From Treponema sp. UBA6988 (lineage in GTDB: Bacteria > Spirochaetota > Spirochaetia > Treponematales > Treponemataceae), in assembly GCA_002448445.1 (NCBI GenBank), contig DJYC01000080.1, positions 1-64,000 of the forward strand: a DNA stretch of 64,000 nucleotides, read 5' to 3'. A model generated the notes under the pieces. The model searched no databases, had not been told where the DNA came from, and saw only the letters and a program-made list of their open reading frames with translations. Shown here in pieces: positions 8,602 to 16,527 of this stretch. The stretch's first letter is position 1, and every line of letters starts with the position of its first letter. The translations under genes were made by a program, and so were the position numbers.

Positions 8602-8700
8602 TTGATGAATTAGAAGTGGCCGTCAAGATGAATTGTTCTGCCTGTCTAGATGAATCTGATGCAGTTGTCTTGACGGAGACAAATTTGCATATTGATGAAA
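8602..8700 (+). repeat. Five iteron-like direct repeats with a 22-23-base period
   Basis: The word GATGAAT occurs at 8604, 8627 and 8649, with degenerate copies GACGGAG at 8672 and GATGAAA at 8694, giving spacings of 23, 22, 23 and 22. Three units share a leading GTC (GTCAAGATGAATT, GTCTAGATGAATC, GTCTTGACGGAGA). The block fills much of the 350-base gap between the HU terminator and the next small gene. A period near two helical turns suggests a protein-binding array. No gene was found in the gap. Confidence 0.6.
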
Positions 8701-8735
8701 AAAAATAATTTTTTAATGTCAATTTTTTTGTAAGG

Positions 8736-8942
8736 GTGAACTCTAATTGCAGACTAAAAAATGTTCCTCTTCAACATAAACTGATTGCCGATATTGAGAC
8801 AGTGTGGGATAATTTCAAGAAGGCGATGGAAAATGTAGAGGGTGTTGACCGCTACGAGCTTTCCATAACCCTCAAAAACAAGGCAATAAAGAACGGCAGC
8901 TATGCACGCTTGGTTTTGGAATCAATGAAAAGGAAAAATTAA
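8736..8942 (+). CDS. Small protein of unknown function
   Basis: The 68-residue frame begins at a GTG (8736); no strong ribosome site is visible, so the start is uncertain. The sequence has a helical, charged character (IADIETVWDNFKKAMENVEG, then RYELSITLKNKAI) with no motif I recognise. It lies 16 bases before the next small gene on the same strand, and codon use looks like that of real genes nearby. The iteron-like repeats end 35 bases upstream, so they may control it. Both small genes sit between the HU terminator and the one at 9230-9253, so they probably form one short transcript. Confidence 0.5.
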   Translation: MNSNCRLKNVPLQHKLIADIETVWDNFKKAMENVEGVDRYELSITLKNKAIKNGSYARLVLESMKRKN

Positions 8943-8958
8943 TAGGAGGTTTTGAACT

Positions 8959-9207
8959 ATGGCTAAAACATTTAACTGTTATTTTCACGGCAAACCTTGC
9001 ACAAAGCTTTATGCTTGCGCAATCTGGGCTGATTCAGAAGAGCAGATGCTTTCAGTTTTAAAAGATAACTATGAGGTTATTGAAGACCTTGCCTACTGCC
9101 AGACAAAATTAGTGGATGACAAACAGGAAGGTTTTCCGCCAATCATTATGGAAACTATTTTTGACATGACCGACAAAGGCAAATTAAAGGAACTTAAAAA
9201 TTCTTAG
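8959..9207 (+). CDS. Small protein of unknown function
   Basis: An 82-residue protein with a strong AGGAGGT ribosome site eight bases before the ATG at 8959. The text (KTFNCYFHGKPCTKLYACAI, then SEEQMLSVLKDNYEVIEDLAYCQTKL) contains four cysteines and no domain I recognise. It has no signal peptide or membrane segment. A rho-independent terminator follows within 30 bases. It is the last gene before the distal end of the CRISPR array. Confidence 0.7.
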   Translation: MAKTFNCYFHGKPCTKLYACAIWADSEEQMLSVLKDNYEVIEDLAYCQTKLVDDKQEGFPPIIMETIFDMTDKGKLKELKNS

Positions 9208-9229
9208 ACACCCTTTTATCCCTCTTTTA

Positions 9230-9253
9230 GCCGTCCGCAAGGGCGGCTTTTTT
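9230..9253 (+). terminator. Rho-independent terminator before the CRISPR array
   Basis: GCCGTCC and GGGCGGC form a seven-base-pair stem (one G-T pair) with a GCAA loop, followed by six T. It ends the transcript of the two small genes. Confidence 0.85.
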
Positions 9254-9353
9254 CATGCCCTAAGCATGGCACACCAGCTTCTTTTTTCAAAGAACAGGAG
9301 GCTTGGCCATGGAAAGAATGACAACATGCAAGAAGGTCGTACACTGGATGAAT

Positions 9354-9764
9354 GTTTTAATCCCTTTGTTCAGGTCAATAGTTCAAATTTTTTACGCTTG
9401 GCAAGCATTTTTTGCAAGTGCATACGTTTTAATCCCTTTGCTCAGGTCAATAGTTCAAATACTCTTTGATTCTCTGCAATGACATCGGGGAGATTGACCC
9501 AAGTTTTAATCCCTTTGCTCAGGTCAATAGTTCAAATATAAGTGGTGTAAATGGACAATTGGTTGATATTGGAAACATGTTTTAATCCCTTTGTTCAGGT
9601 CAATAGTTCAAATGATGACTCTAAAGCGACATTGCTTATAGTGCAGTACGCATTGTTTTAATCCCTTTGCTCAGGTCAATAGTTCAAATTTTGCATCTGC
9701 ATTGCAGAATCTGATTGACAAGTACACCTGTTTTAATCCCTTTGTTTAGGTCAATAGTTCAAAT
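9354..9764 (-). CRISPR. CRISPR array, distal (trailer) block, 6 repeats
   Basis: Six 35-base repeats start at 9354, 9426, 9503, 9579, 9655 and 9730. On the plus strand each begins GTTTTAATCCC and ends CAATAGTTCAAAT. Four of the six differ from the main-block consensus by one base: those at 9426, 9503 and 9655 read GCTCAGG instead of GTTCAGG, and that at 9730 reads GTTTAGG. Accumulated changes are expected at the trailer end, far from the leader. Spacers are about 38-42 bases. The block is separated from the main array by a 297-base stretch holding a small gene. Orientation (transcribed leftward) follows from the leader and cas genes on the right. Confidence 0.95.
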
Positions 9765-9974
9765 AGGATTTACTTCTTCAAGAATATCAAAAACTTCTTT
9801 TTCATCTACAACTTCACAATGACCATTTGTCTCTTTAATCAAAATAGGTAAACCTACTTCACATTCTGGAGTTTCGCTTCGACGCACAGAATAATAATTT
9901 GACGTTTCTTTTTTTATACAAAATTTTGGAGCATATAACTTATTTTTTTTTGCAAATTTTTCAATAACATCCAT
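9759..9974 (-). CDS. Small unknown gene inside the CRISPR array
   Basis: A 71-residue frame fills most of the interval between repeats 6 and 7. The minus-strand ATG at 9974 is preceded by AAAGGGAATAAGT, a good ribosome site, and the protein begins MDVIEKFAKKNKLYAPKFC. A later stretch reads VGLPILIKETNGHCEVVD. The stop codon lies within the CRISPR repeat (9759-9761), so the original C-terminus may have been replaced. The gene runs in the same direction as the predicted crRNA transcript. I do not recognise the family. It could be a captured gene, an anti-CRISPR or regulator, or a leftover from insertion. Confidence 0.5.
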   Translation of the reverse strand: MDVIEKFAKKNKLYAPKFCIKKETSNYYSVRRSETPECEVGLPILIKETNGHCEVVDEKEVFDILEEVNPI

Positions 9975-10061
9975 ACTTATTCCCTTTCATACTTCTTTGA
10001 AGCTCTTATTTATTTTATCGGAAAATATTAACGCTAAAAGAGTTTGAAGAGGCTTCTTCCA

Positions 10062-12840
10062 GTTTTAATCCCTTTGTTCAGGTCAATAGTTCAAATAGGT
10101 TATTCGTGATAACTTCGTCGAAGGTCCAATTGTTTTAATCCCTTTGTTCAGGTCAATAGTTCAAATTTTCCGTGCCAAAAATCCAAAAATTCATAATACC
10201 AAAAAAGTTTTAATCCCTTTGTTCAGGTCAATAGTTCAAATACAGGCCGGACGAAGACAAAATTGTCTGCCATTCAGACGAGTTTTAATCCCTTTGTTCA
10301 GGTCAATAGTTCAAATCAGGGTAGTGGTTCAAATTACAAATCAAACACAACCATAATAAAGTTTTAATCCCTTTGTTCAGGTCAATAGTTCAAATGCTAT
10401 AGAAGGATAGGAACATATAGAGAAGGTGGAATGACGTTTTAATCCCTTTGTTCAGGTCAATAGTTCAAATACAAGGTCAAAGTAGACAACCTTGTAGTAG
10501 ACGGCAATCAGTTTTAATCCCTTTGTTCAGGTCAATAGTTCAAATTTTTTTCTTGAAAAAAACAAAGTTTTTCCTTGCCTTCGGCAAGTTTTAATCCCTT
10601 TGTTCAGGTCAATAGTTCAAATTGCATGGGATATGCGCTCATTGAATACTAGTCGGGGTGGGTTTTAATCCCTTTGTTCAGGTCAATAGTTCAAATAATC
10701 AAGGACGATTTCGGCCACAATATCTATCTTGGCGCGTTTTAATCCCTTTGTTCAGGTCAATAGTTCAAATAATTCCCCCTCGCAGGCTTTAGTTTTGACA
10801 AGGCTTGCGAATGTTTTAATCCCTTTGTTCAGGTCAATAGTTCAAATTGTTAAATGGCTTCTGTATAACAGAAGAGATCGTCCAAGAAGTTTTAATCCCT
10901 TTGTTCAGGTCAATAGTTCAAATCTTATCGGGAAGTACAAGAAGGAACTTATTGAGGAGTTGTTTTAATCCCTTTGTTCAGGTCAATAGTTCAAATACAC
11001 TGACCGCTTTGTAAAGCTTTGTATCCGCTATGCCTTCGTTTTAATCCCTTTGTTCAGGTCAATAGTTCAAATTAGCTTCTCAAGTAGCGGTCAAACACGC
11101 TTCTTTGAGACTGGCGCGTTTTAATCCCTTTGTTTAGGTCAATAGTTCAAATAAGATGTTATCGCTTGGAAAGAAATTGTACTTCCAAAGTTTTAATCCC
11201 TTTGTTCAGGTCAATAGTTCAAATACGTGAAAAAGGAGTATTACTATGGCGAATGACATTAAGTTTTAATCCCTTTGTTCAGGTCAATAGTTCAAATAAA
11301 CAGTGCGGTCTTGCGTGGGGCGGTGATTGGGCCAATACGTTTTAATCCCTTTGTTCAGGTCAATAGTTCAAATATGCCTTATAAAAACGTACTTGAGATG
11401 TATTACACAGGTGAGTTTTAATCCCTTTGTTCAGGTCAATAGTTCAAATTTAATGACAGGTCTTGGTACAAATGCGTGTCACTACCATCGTTTTAATCCC
11501 TTTGTTCAGGTCAATAGTTCAAATAAAACGTTTTCTTTTAAAGTGATAATCTTGATGCAAAGCGTTTTAATCCCTTTGTTCAGGTCAATAGTTCAAATCC
11601 ATATAGGGCTTTGTATAGTTTTGCAAAGAAAAAATGGTTGGTTTTAATCCCTTTGTTCAGGTCAATAGTTCAAATGGTCTTTAAGCCACATGGCAACCTT
11701 TACGCGCCTGTCCTCGTTTTAATCCCTTTGTTCAGGTCAATAGTTCAAATTGGCAGTACAGAAGATGCTTTTTGACGTAAAGTTTACCGTTCGTTTTAAT
11801 TCGAAGACCCGAAAGCCGCGGCTATCAGAGCGCTTAGTTTTAATCCCTTTGTTCAGGTCAATAGTTCAAATATTAACGGTATCGAGGTCACAACTAGATT
11901 GAATGACAATGAGTTTTAATCCCTTTGTTCAGGTCAATAGTTCAAATTGTACGTGATCAGCTGAAAGCTTTTCCAGAAAATGAAAAGTTTTAATCCCTTT
12001 GTTCAGGTCAATAGTTCAAATGTTTACCAATGACTAAGACTAACAGATACAGTAATGCCGTTTTAATCCCTTTGTTCAGGTCAATAGTTCAAATGAAAAG
12101 ACAGAGCTTTATGATGTAGACATGTTTATCTAGTTTTAATCCCTTTGTTCAGGTCAATAGTTCAAATCATCGAATCTAAGAATACAAAAGACAGACAAGA
12201 TATTTATCGTTTTAATCCCTTTGTTCAGGTCAATAGTTCAAATGGGATGTAGACATGATGCTATCGTGGGTGTCTTCAGGCAAGTTTTAATCCCTTTGTT
12301 CAGGTCAATAGTTCAAATTTGGATAAAATAACAGAACAACAATGGATAAGCTTGTTTTGTTTTAATCCCTTTGTTCAGGTCAATAGTTCAAATGGAACTT
12401 TTTAAAGGAAATTCTTGTAAGTTCTACTCTCCGTGTTTTAATCCCTTTGTTCAGGTCAATAGTTCAAATCTTAAGACTGCGGGTAAAAATAAAAGCCTTC
12501 CAGATACCAGTTTTAATCCCTTTGTTCAGGTCAATAGTTCAAATAAATAGGACTGGAGGAATACTAGGTATGTTTGAGATAGGTTTTAATCCCTTTGTTC
12601 AGGTCAATAGTTCAAATAAAATAGGACTGGAGGAATACTAGGTATGTTTGAGATAGGTTTTAATCCCTTTGTTCAGGTCAATAGTTCAAATTCGGAGAAT
12701 TGTCGGAAAGAATTGCGCATCTCAACTTTGAGTTTTAATCCCTTTGTTCAGGTCAATAGTTCAAATATACTGGTCTTTTGCAGAATAACGCCGGAGATAC
12801 TGCCGGTTTTAATCCCTTTGTTCAGGTCAATAGTTCAAAT
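10062..12840 (-). CRISPR. CRISPR array, main leader-proximal block, 37 full repeats and one truncated repeat
   Basis: Full 35-base repeats begin at 10062 and recur every 72-79 bases to the last one at 12806-12840. Nearly all are identical; the one at 11118 has GTTTAGG. A truncated repeat of only the first eight bases (GTTTTAAT) lies at 11793-11800. Read on the minus strand the repeat ends GGGATTAAAAC, close to the GGATTGAAAC ending of many type III and I-B repeats, so the crRNA 5-prime tag would be ATTAAAAC. Degenerate repeats on the left, and the AT-rich leader and cas genes on the right, give the same orientation. Spacers 12545-12582 and 12618-12656 are copies of one another. Confidence 0.97.
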
Positions 12841-13069
12841 ACTACCCATCGCAATTCTTTGTTTTATAATAATTAAAAACAAAGAATTCGCAATGCAGAC
12901 GTATTTTTTTATACAAGACACAAAATTCATACAAAAATCCCATATACTGTATTATAACCCCTTATAATACTCATAAATAAGATAAATCGCAGACCAATGG
13001 CTTTTTGGCAGCTTTTTACATAAAGCCCAAGTTTGCGAATTGTCAAATACCCATACTGCCTTTATATTA
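12841..13069 (-). promoter_or_regulatory. CRISPR leader with an inverted repeat at the first repeat
   Basis: This AT-rich stretch separates the second cas2 gene from the array. On the minus strand TTGACA (13041-13046) and TATGTA (13017-13022) with an 18-base spacer are a possible array promoter. Twelve bases before the first repeat is a perfect 13-base inverted repeat, AATTCTTTGTTTT at 12853-12865 and its complement at 12876-12888, with a ten-base AT loop. It may be a site for adaptation proteins, or a hairpin in the transcript. Confidence 0.65.
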
Positions 13070-13378
13070 TCATAAAATCACAAATCCGTCATCAGGCATT
13101 TGCTCTTTTATTTTTGCACCAACACCAAATTTTTCCTGCTTTTGCCAATCTTTCTCGCAAATATTAAAAAACAGGACAAAATCTTCTTTTGTCTCTATAA
13201 TCTGCTCAAGCCTCCACTTCAAAGTATTTATTGTCTCATCACCAGCAGAAGTTTCAAAAACAGATTTTTGAACTCGCCATGCATAGCTTTCCATGCATTT
13301 TTCAACTTTTCTGAGGCGCTTTGTATTTCTTATGTCATAAACAATAAGCCAATGTTTTGTAGCCATCTGCTTGCTCAC
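13070..13378 (-). CDS. cas2: CRISPR adaptation protein Cas2 (second copy)
   Basis: The 102-residue protein has the Cas2 ferredoxin-like start HWLIVYDIRNTKRLRKVEKC, with the conserved aspartate of the first strand, and later RVQKSVFETSAG. Cas2 dimers bridge Cas1 dimers during spacer integration. It overlaps the preceding cas2 by the four bases ATGA and is the last gene of the operon, next to the leader. It differs clearly from the first copy (longer, W-L-I-V-Y-D rather than Y-F-I-S-Y-D), so the pair is not a recent duplication. Whether one or both work with Cas1 is unknown. Confidence 0.9.
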   Translation of the reverse strand: MSKQMATKHWLIVYDIRNTKRLRKVEKCMESYAWRVQKSVFETSAGDETINTLKWRLEQIIETKEDFVLFFNICEKDWQKQEKFGVGAKIKEQMPDDGFVIL

Positions 13379-13650
13379 AATATTTGAAAAGTTTGCGGAA
13401 CAAAAATATTTCCCTCACCTATAGAAGATGTTTGTTTAAGACAATCTTCGCACAGGGGATAAATACGCAAACTGTCTTCCTTTTTGTCTATAAGTTCCAG
13501 CAAACGGCATTTTAATTCCTCCAATTTGGACTTTTCCATTTCGCATTCAAAAAATGAATACTGAATTCTTATTCCAAAATTTTCCAAAGTCTTTGCAACT
13601 TTTACCAATCTTTTTGGACTGGCAACATCATAACTTATAAAATACATCAT
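13375..13650 (-). CDS. cas2: CRISPR adaptation protein Cas2 (first copy)
   Basis: A 91-residue Cas2 starting MMYFISYDVASPKRLVKVAK, with the conserved aspartate at position 8, and IQYSFFECEM at the second strand. The C-terminal half carries CEDCLKQ and ends in VPQTFQIL. It overlaps the cas1 stop by four bases and the following cas2 start by four bases, so cas1 and both cas2 genes are translationally coupled. Its length and text are those of ordinary Cas2 proteins found beside type I-B and III Cas1. Confidence 0.93.
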   Translation of the reverse strand: MMYFISYDVASPKRLVKVAKTLENFGIRIQYSFFECEMEKSKLEELKCRLLELIDKKEDSLRIYPLCEDCLKQTSSIGEGNIFVPQTFQIL

Positions 13651-14732
13651 TTAAAATAATATGCCTTATACTCTGTTTCTTCTCCGCTAATAACACGCTT
13701 GTAGTGTTCCGCCTGCTCATAAATTATCTTATTGTAAGAAAGTTTTTGACCTGTTGGCTGGTATAAAATCAAAGTGTCCATTTTTGTTTCAAAAGCAGCT
13801 ATAACTTTTTTTATGCCAGGTTTGGTCAAAAGGACAGCCTGTATTGCCATATTAGAATTTTCTTCTTGTTCATCTCCTAATTGCCCTTCATCCAACGGAT
13901 AATCTATATCATCTTCAGAAAACATTTTTACTTCAAAATCATCCTTATTTAATGTTCCAAGATTGAACAATGCACAACAAACCGAATCTGCAATTGCAGA
14001 ACGAAATTCTTCCATCAAGTCAAACACAAGAGCCTGTTTTCCATAGTTTATTGCGTGCAAGTTTCCGCAACATACATCAAGTCCCTGGGCTTCTAGAGCG
14101 CTTTCTACACGATACATTACTAGCGTGTACAAAAAACTTAGAACTGAATTAACATTTGAGCGAGGAGGATTTTTGCTACGTGTTTTGAATTCTGCCCATT
14201 CGCATTGAATGTTATAGCCAAAGACTGAAAAATACTGACGGGCTGCAAGGCCTTCATAACCTCTAAGCTTTTCTATGTCATCTGCCTTTTGTGCATTGTC
14301 AAGTGTATTTTTAATCGCATTGATTGAATCAAGAACAAGTTGTTCAGAACTATCATTTTTTCTTTTAATTCTTTGCATAAAGCTAATCTGATTCTTGATT
14401 TTTCCAACAACAATGCTTCTTGCAATTTTTAATGATTCTTCTGGATTATCAAGAATTTTATACTGCTTTTGCCTAAGGAATACATTTTTCCCATCTCCAA
14501 ATGTAATCTTCCCGTTGAATCTGCCATTTGAAGAAAGAAATGTTGTAGAAATTTTGTACTTTGCCAAAAGCCTTAATGCATCACCGCTTAGGGACACATT
14601 TCCCATAATAACAAGTTGCTTAGTTTTGAATGGGAATAGTATAGTCTTTGTTTCGTCTGATTGAACAAAAACAAAGGTTTCATCCTTTTTTGTAAGTTTC
14701 CCATGGTCAGATAAAATGTAAATGGAAGCCAT
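13647..14732 (-). CDS. cas1: CRISPR-associated endonuclease/integrase Cas1
   Basis: A 361-residue Cas1 with the N-terminal beta domain (SLSGDALRLLAKYKISTTFL) and the helical catalytic domain. The metal-binding residues can be seen: E160 in RGYEGLAARQYF, H226 in GNLHAINYGKQAL and D238/E241 in VFDLMEEFR. The NPPRSNVNSVLSFLY segment is also standard. It integrates new spacers at the leader end of the array together with Cas2. An acidic insert (about 262-290, rich in D and E) precedes the last helices. A GGAGATGAACT ribosome site precedes the ATG. There is no fused reverse transcriptase. Confidence 0.97.
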   Translation of the reverse strand: MASIYILSDHGKLTKKDETFVFVQSDETKTILFPFKTKQLVIMGNVSLSGDALRLLAKYKISTTFLSSNGRFNGKITFGDGKNVFLRQKQYKILDNPEESLKIARSIVVGKIKNQISFMQRIKRKNDSSEQLVLDSINAIKNTLDNAQKADDIEKLRGYEGLAARQYFSVFGYNIQCEWAEFKTRSKNPPRSNVNSVLSFLYTLVMYRVESALEAQGLDVCCGNLHAINYGKQALVFDLMEEFRSAIADSVCCALFNLGTLNKDDFEVKMFSEDDIDYPLDEGQLGDEQEENSNMAIQAVLLTKPGIKKVIAAFETKMDTLILYQPTGQKLSYNKIIYEQAEHYKRVISGEETEYKAYYFK

Positions 14733-14760
14733 AGTTCATCTCCATGCCGATTAGCTTTTT

Positions 14761-15879
14761 TTATAAAAAATTACCATCTACTATTTCAATTCCAAATTCT
14801 TTGGCACGGTTCAAGGCCGTTTCCTTTTCAACAATACTTTGTGTGTAAAGATAAGGAAGTGCATTCAAGCCAAACTTAGACTTCATTATCGCCTGAAGTT
14901 TATATAGCGCATCATTTAAAACCCAAGCTCCTTCACTTCCCTCCAAAAAGCTTTTGCATTCAATTACATGCAACCTGTTGTTTTGAATATAGATTACGTC
15001 AAGTTCATTCTTGTCATGTCCTTTTTCAATATGAACATTAAGTGCAACGTTTTCATCAGGAAGGTTGTTTTCTTCTTTTACTTTTTGATAAACGAACTCT
15101 TCAAACCAACCGCCTGTTATATATCTGAGTTCATTCTTGGAAAGATTCTCAACGTCAAAACCAAATGCCTTTATCGCATCTATTATTTCATCCTTGCTTA
15201 TTGATTTTCCCTCCGGAGTAACAAATTTTTCATCAGGAACCTGTAATAAGTTTATGGTGTCTTTCCGCTTAAAAATATTCTTGAAGTATGAATTGTTCTG
15301 CAAAGCGATTATGGGTTTTATAGCATCTCTGTTGTCCTTTATCACTTTTTCGTAAACTCTACCATTATATTCATAATTCATCAAACATTTGTTGTCATAT
15401 TTAAAGTTTATTCCGTGGGCCTTCATATATTCTTCCAGTGTAAGCAACTGGGAAACAGAAAAATCTTCATATTCTGGATAAAGTTTTTGCAAATTTTGAT
15501 TTAATGGCTGGTAAAAAATTTCACAATTTTCAATTTCTTTAAAAAAGTCATAAGTTGCAAGACTCATTATTTTAGTTCCTCCAGTGATATTCACTTCGAA
15601 ACTGGAATGCCCCCATTCAGAAATGAGTTTTTTAACTTTTCCCTTCAAATCATCAATAGAATTTTCATCGACACAGATAATTTTTGATTCGTCTATGTAT
15701 TTTGAAAGGTATTCAAGGGCGTTTAATATATTTTCTGACTTTTGTTTTTGTTCCATTTTATTTGTAGAAATAAAAAGCAAATCAACATTTTGAAGGTTGT
15801 TTTTAAAATACCATTTTAAAAACTGAACATTTGGAACTGTCTGTTCGCTCACTAAAACAACAATAAGTTTTTTTGCCAT
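14761..15879 (-). CDS. card1: Card1/Can2-type CARF nuclease (DUF1887), cyclic tetra-adenylate effector
   Basis: The 372-residue protein has an N-terminal CARF domain (VVLVSEQTVPNVQF, and the ligand-binding NITGGTKIMSLA at 97-108) and a C-terminal PD-(D/E)XK domain: GHDKNELDVIY, then HVIECKSF with E292, D294, E307 and K309. Card1 of Treponema succinifaciens has the same size and architecture and, when it binds cyclic tetra-adenylate made by Cas10, cuts single-stranded DNA and RNA. From memory the two look closely related but not identical. The gene sits between csx20 and cas1 with a GAGGAG ribosome site. It is the likely main signalling effector of this locus, since no csm6 is present. Confidence 0.93.
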   Translation of the reverse strand: MAKKLIVVLVSEQTVPNVQFLKWYFKNNLQNVDLLFISTNKMEQKQKSENILNALEYLSKYIDESKIICVDENSIDDLKGKVKKLISEWGHSSFEVNITGGTKIMSLATYDFFKEIENCEIFYQPLNQNLQKLYPEYEDFSVSQLLTLEEYMKAHGINFKYDNKCLMNYEYNGRVYEKVIKDNRDAIKPIIALQNNSYFKNIFKRKDTINLLQVPDEKFVTPEGKSISKDEIIDAIKAFGFDVENLSKNELRYITGGWFEEFVYQKVKEENNLPDENVALNVHIEKGHDKNELDVIYIQNNRLHVIECKSFLEGSEGAWVLNDALYKLQAIMKSKFGLNALPYLYTQSIVEKETALNRAKEFGIEIVDGNFL

Positions 15880-15891
15880 ACCATCTACTCC

Positions 15892-16296
15892 TCACACCAA
15901 ATCCGTATATTTTTTATACTCTCTGAAACATTCATGTTCAAAAACATAATGTCGCGTTACAGTTTCGCCTTGTTTTTCCTCAGTTTCTACACGCTTGGTG
16001 ACAGCGTAAACTGGGATAATCTTTTTTGATAAAGCCCAATCGACAAGTGCAAATGTTGAACCAAATTCTCCTTGAATGATAATCAGATCACCTTGTTCAG
16101 CCAATTTCAGCCATTCCGTTATCGATTGCAAATACGATTTTAGTATTTGCGCTGTCGTAGGAATCTGTCGCCAAAAATCAGAAATAGCACTTGGAGGATA
16201 TTCAATATTAGAAACATTATACTTTTGCAAAAGCTCGGCCAATTGTTTTTGCGTAAGAACATGGTTTAACAGGCAGAAACATTTTCTCATAAGCAT
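15892..16296 (-). CDS. csx20: CRISPR-associated Csx20 family protein, predicted ring nuclease
   Basis: A 134-residue protein matching the Csx20 pattern: a start like CFCLLNHVLTQKQL, then IEYPPSAISDFWRQIP, GDLIIIQGEFGSTFALVDWA, IIPVYAVTKRV and a C-terminal VFEHECFREYKKY. Csx20 is a compact CARF-related family predicted to degrade cyclic oligoadenylate and so shut off type III signalling. Its place directly before card1, 12 bases away, fits a matched off-switch for that effector. The activity of this protein is inferred from the family, not seen. Confidence 0.8.
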   Translation of the reverse strand: MLMRKCFCLLNHVLTQKQLAELLQKYNVSNIEYPPSAISDFWRQIPTTAQILKSYLQSITEWLKLAEQGDLIIIQGEFGSTFALVDWALSKKIIPVYAVTKRVETEEKQGETVTRHYVFEHECFREYKKYTDLV

Positions 16297-16315
16297 TTTC
16301 CGTCAATAAAATAAC

Positions 16316-16525
16316 CTACCACAGGTGTTTGCCAGTCTTCATGAGATTATCAATATCATCATAAGCATTCTCAATTCTTTCTGTATGATACATTTCATAC
16401 ATATTGTAAATTTCGTCCGTTATATTTTTGCTGTCCCATTCACGAAGAACTTCTGCTGTAGGCCGATTCTTTGAACATGCATAATTTTCAATCAAAAAAA
16501 TAAAAAAACACATTTCATCTGTCAT
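16316..16525 (-). CDS. DUF3791-like small protein
   Basis: A 69-residue protein from the ATG at 16525, which has GGGGAG seven bases upstream; an upstream in-frame ATG at 16588 lies inside the previous gene. The sequence (EMCFFIFLIENYACSKN, then NMYEMYHTERIENAYDDID) fits DUF3791, a family found next to DUF3990 in many gut bacteria. The order DUF3990, small gene, DUF3791 looks like a toxin-antitoxin type cassette in which the small proteins could be antitoxins. It follows the 81-residue gene by two bases and lies within the csm operon. Confidence 0.7.
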   Translation of the reverse strand: MTDEMCFFIFLIENYACSKNRPTAEVLREWDSKNITDEIYNMYEMYHTERIENAYDDIDNLMKTGKHLW

Positions 16526-16527
16526 GA

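Noticed and set aside
9354..12840. Array transcribed to the right (plus strand)
   Set aside because: Degenerate repeats are on the left, the AT-rich leader and cas genes on the right, and the repeat end GGGATTAAAAC resembles known crRNA tags on the minus strand.
9266..12967. Open frames on the plus strand running through the array, with recurring LIPLFRSIVQI or FNPFVQVNSSN text
   Set aside because: These are translations of the 35-base CRISPR repeat and its spacers, not genes.
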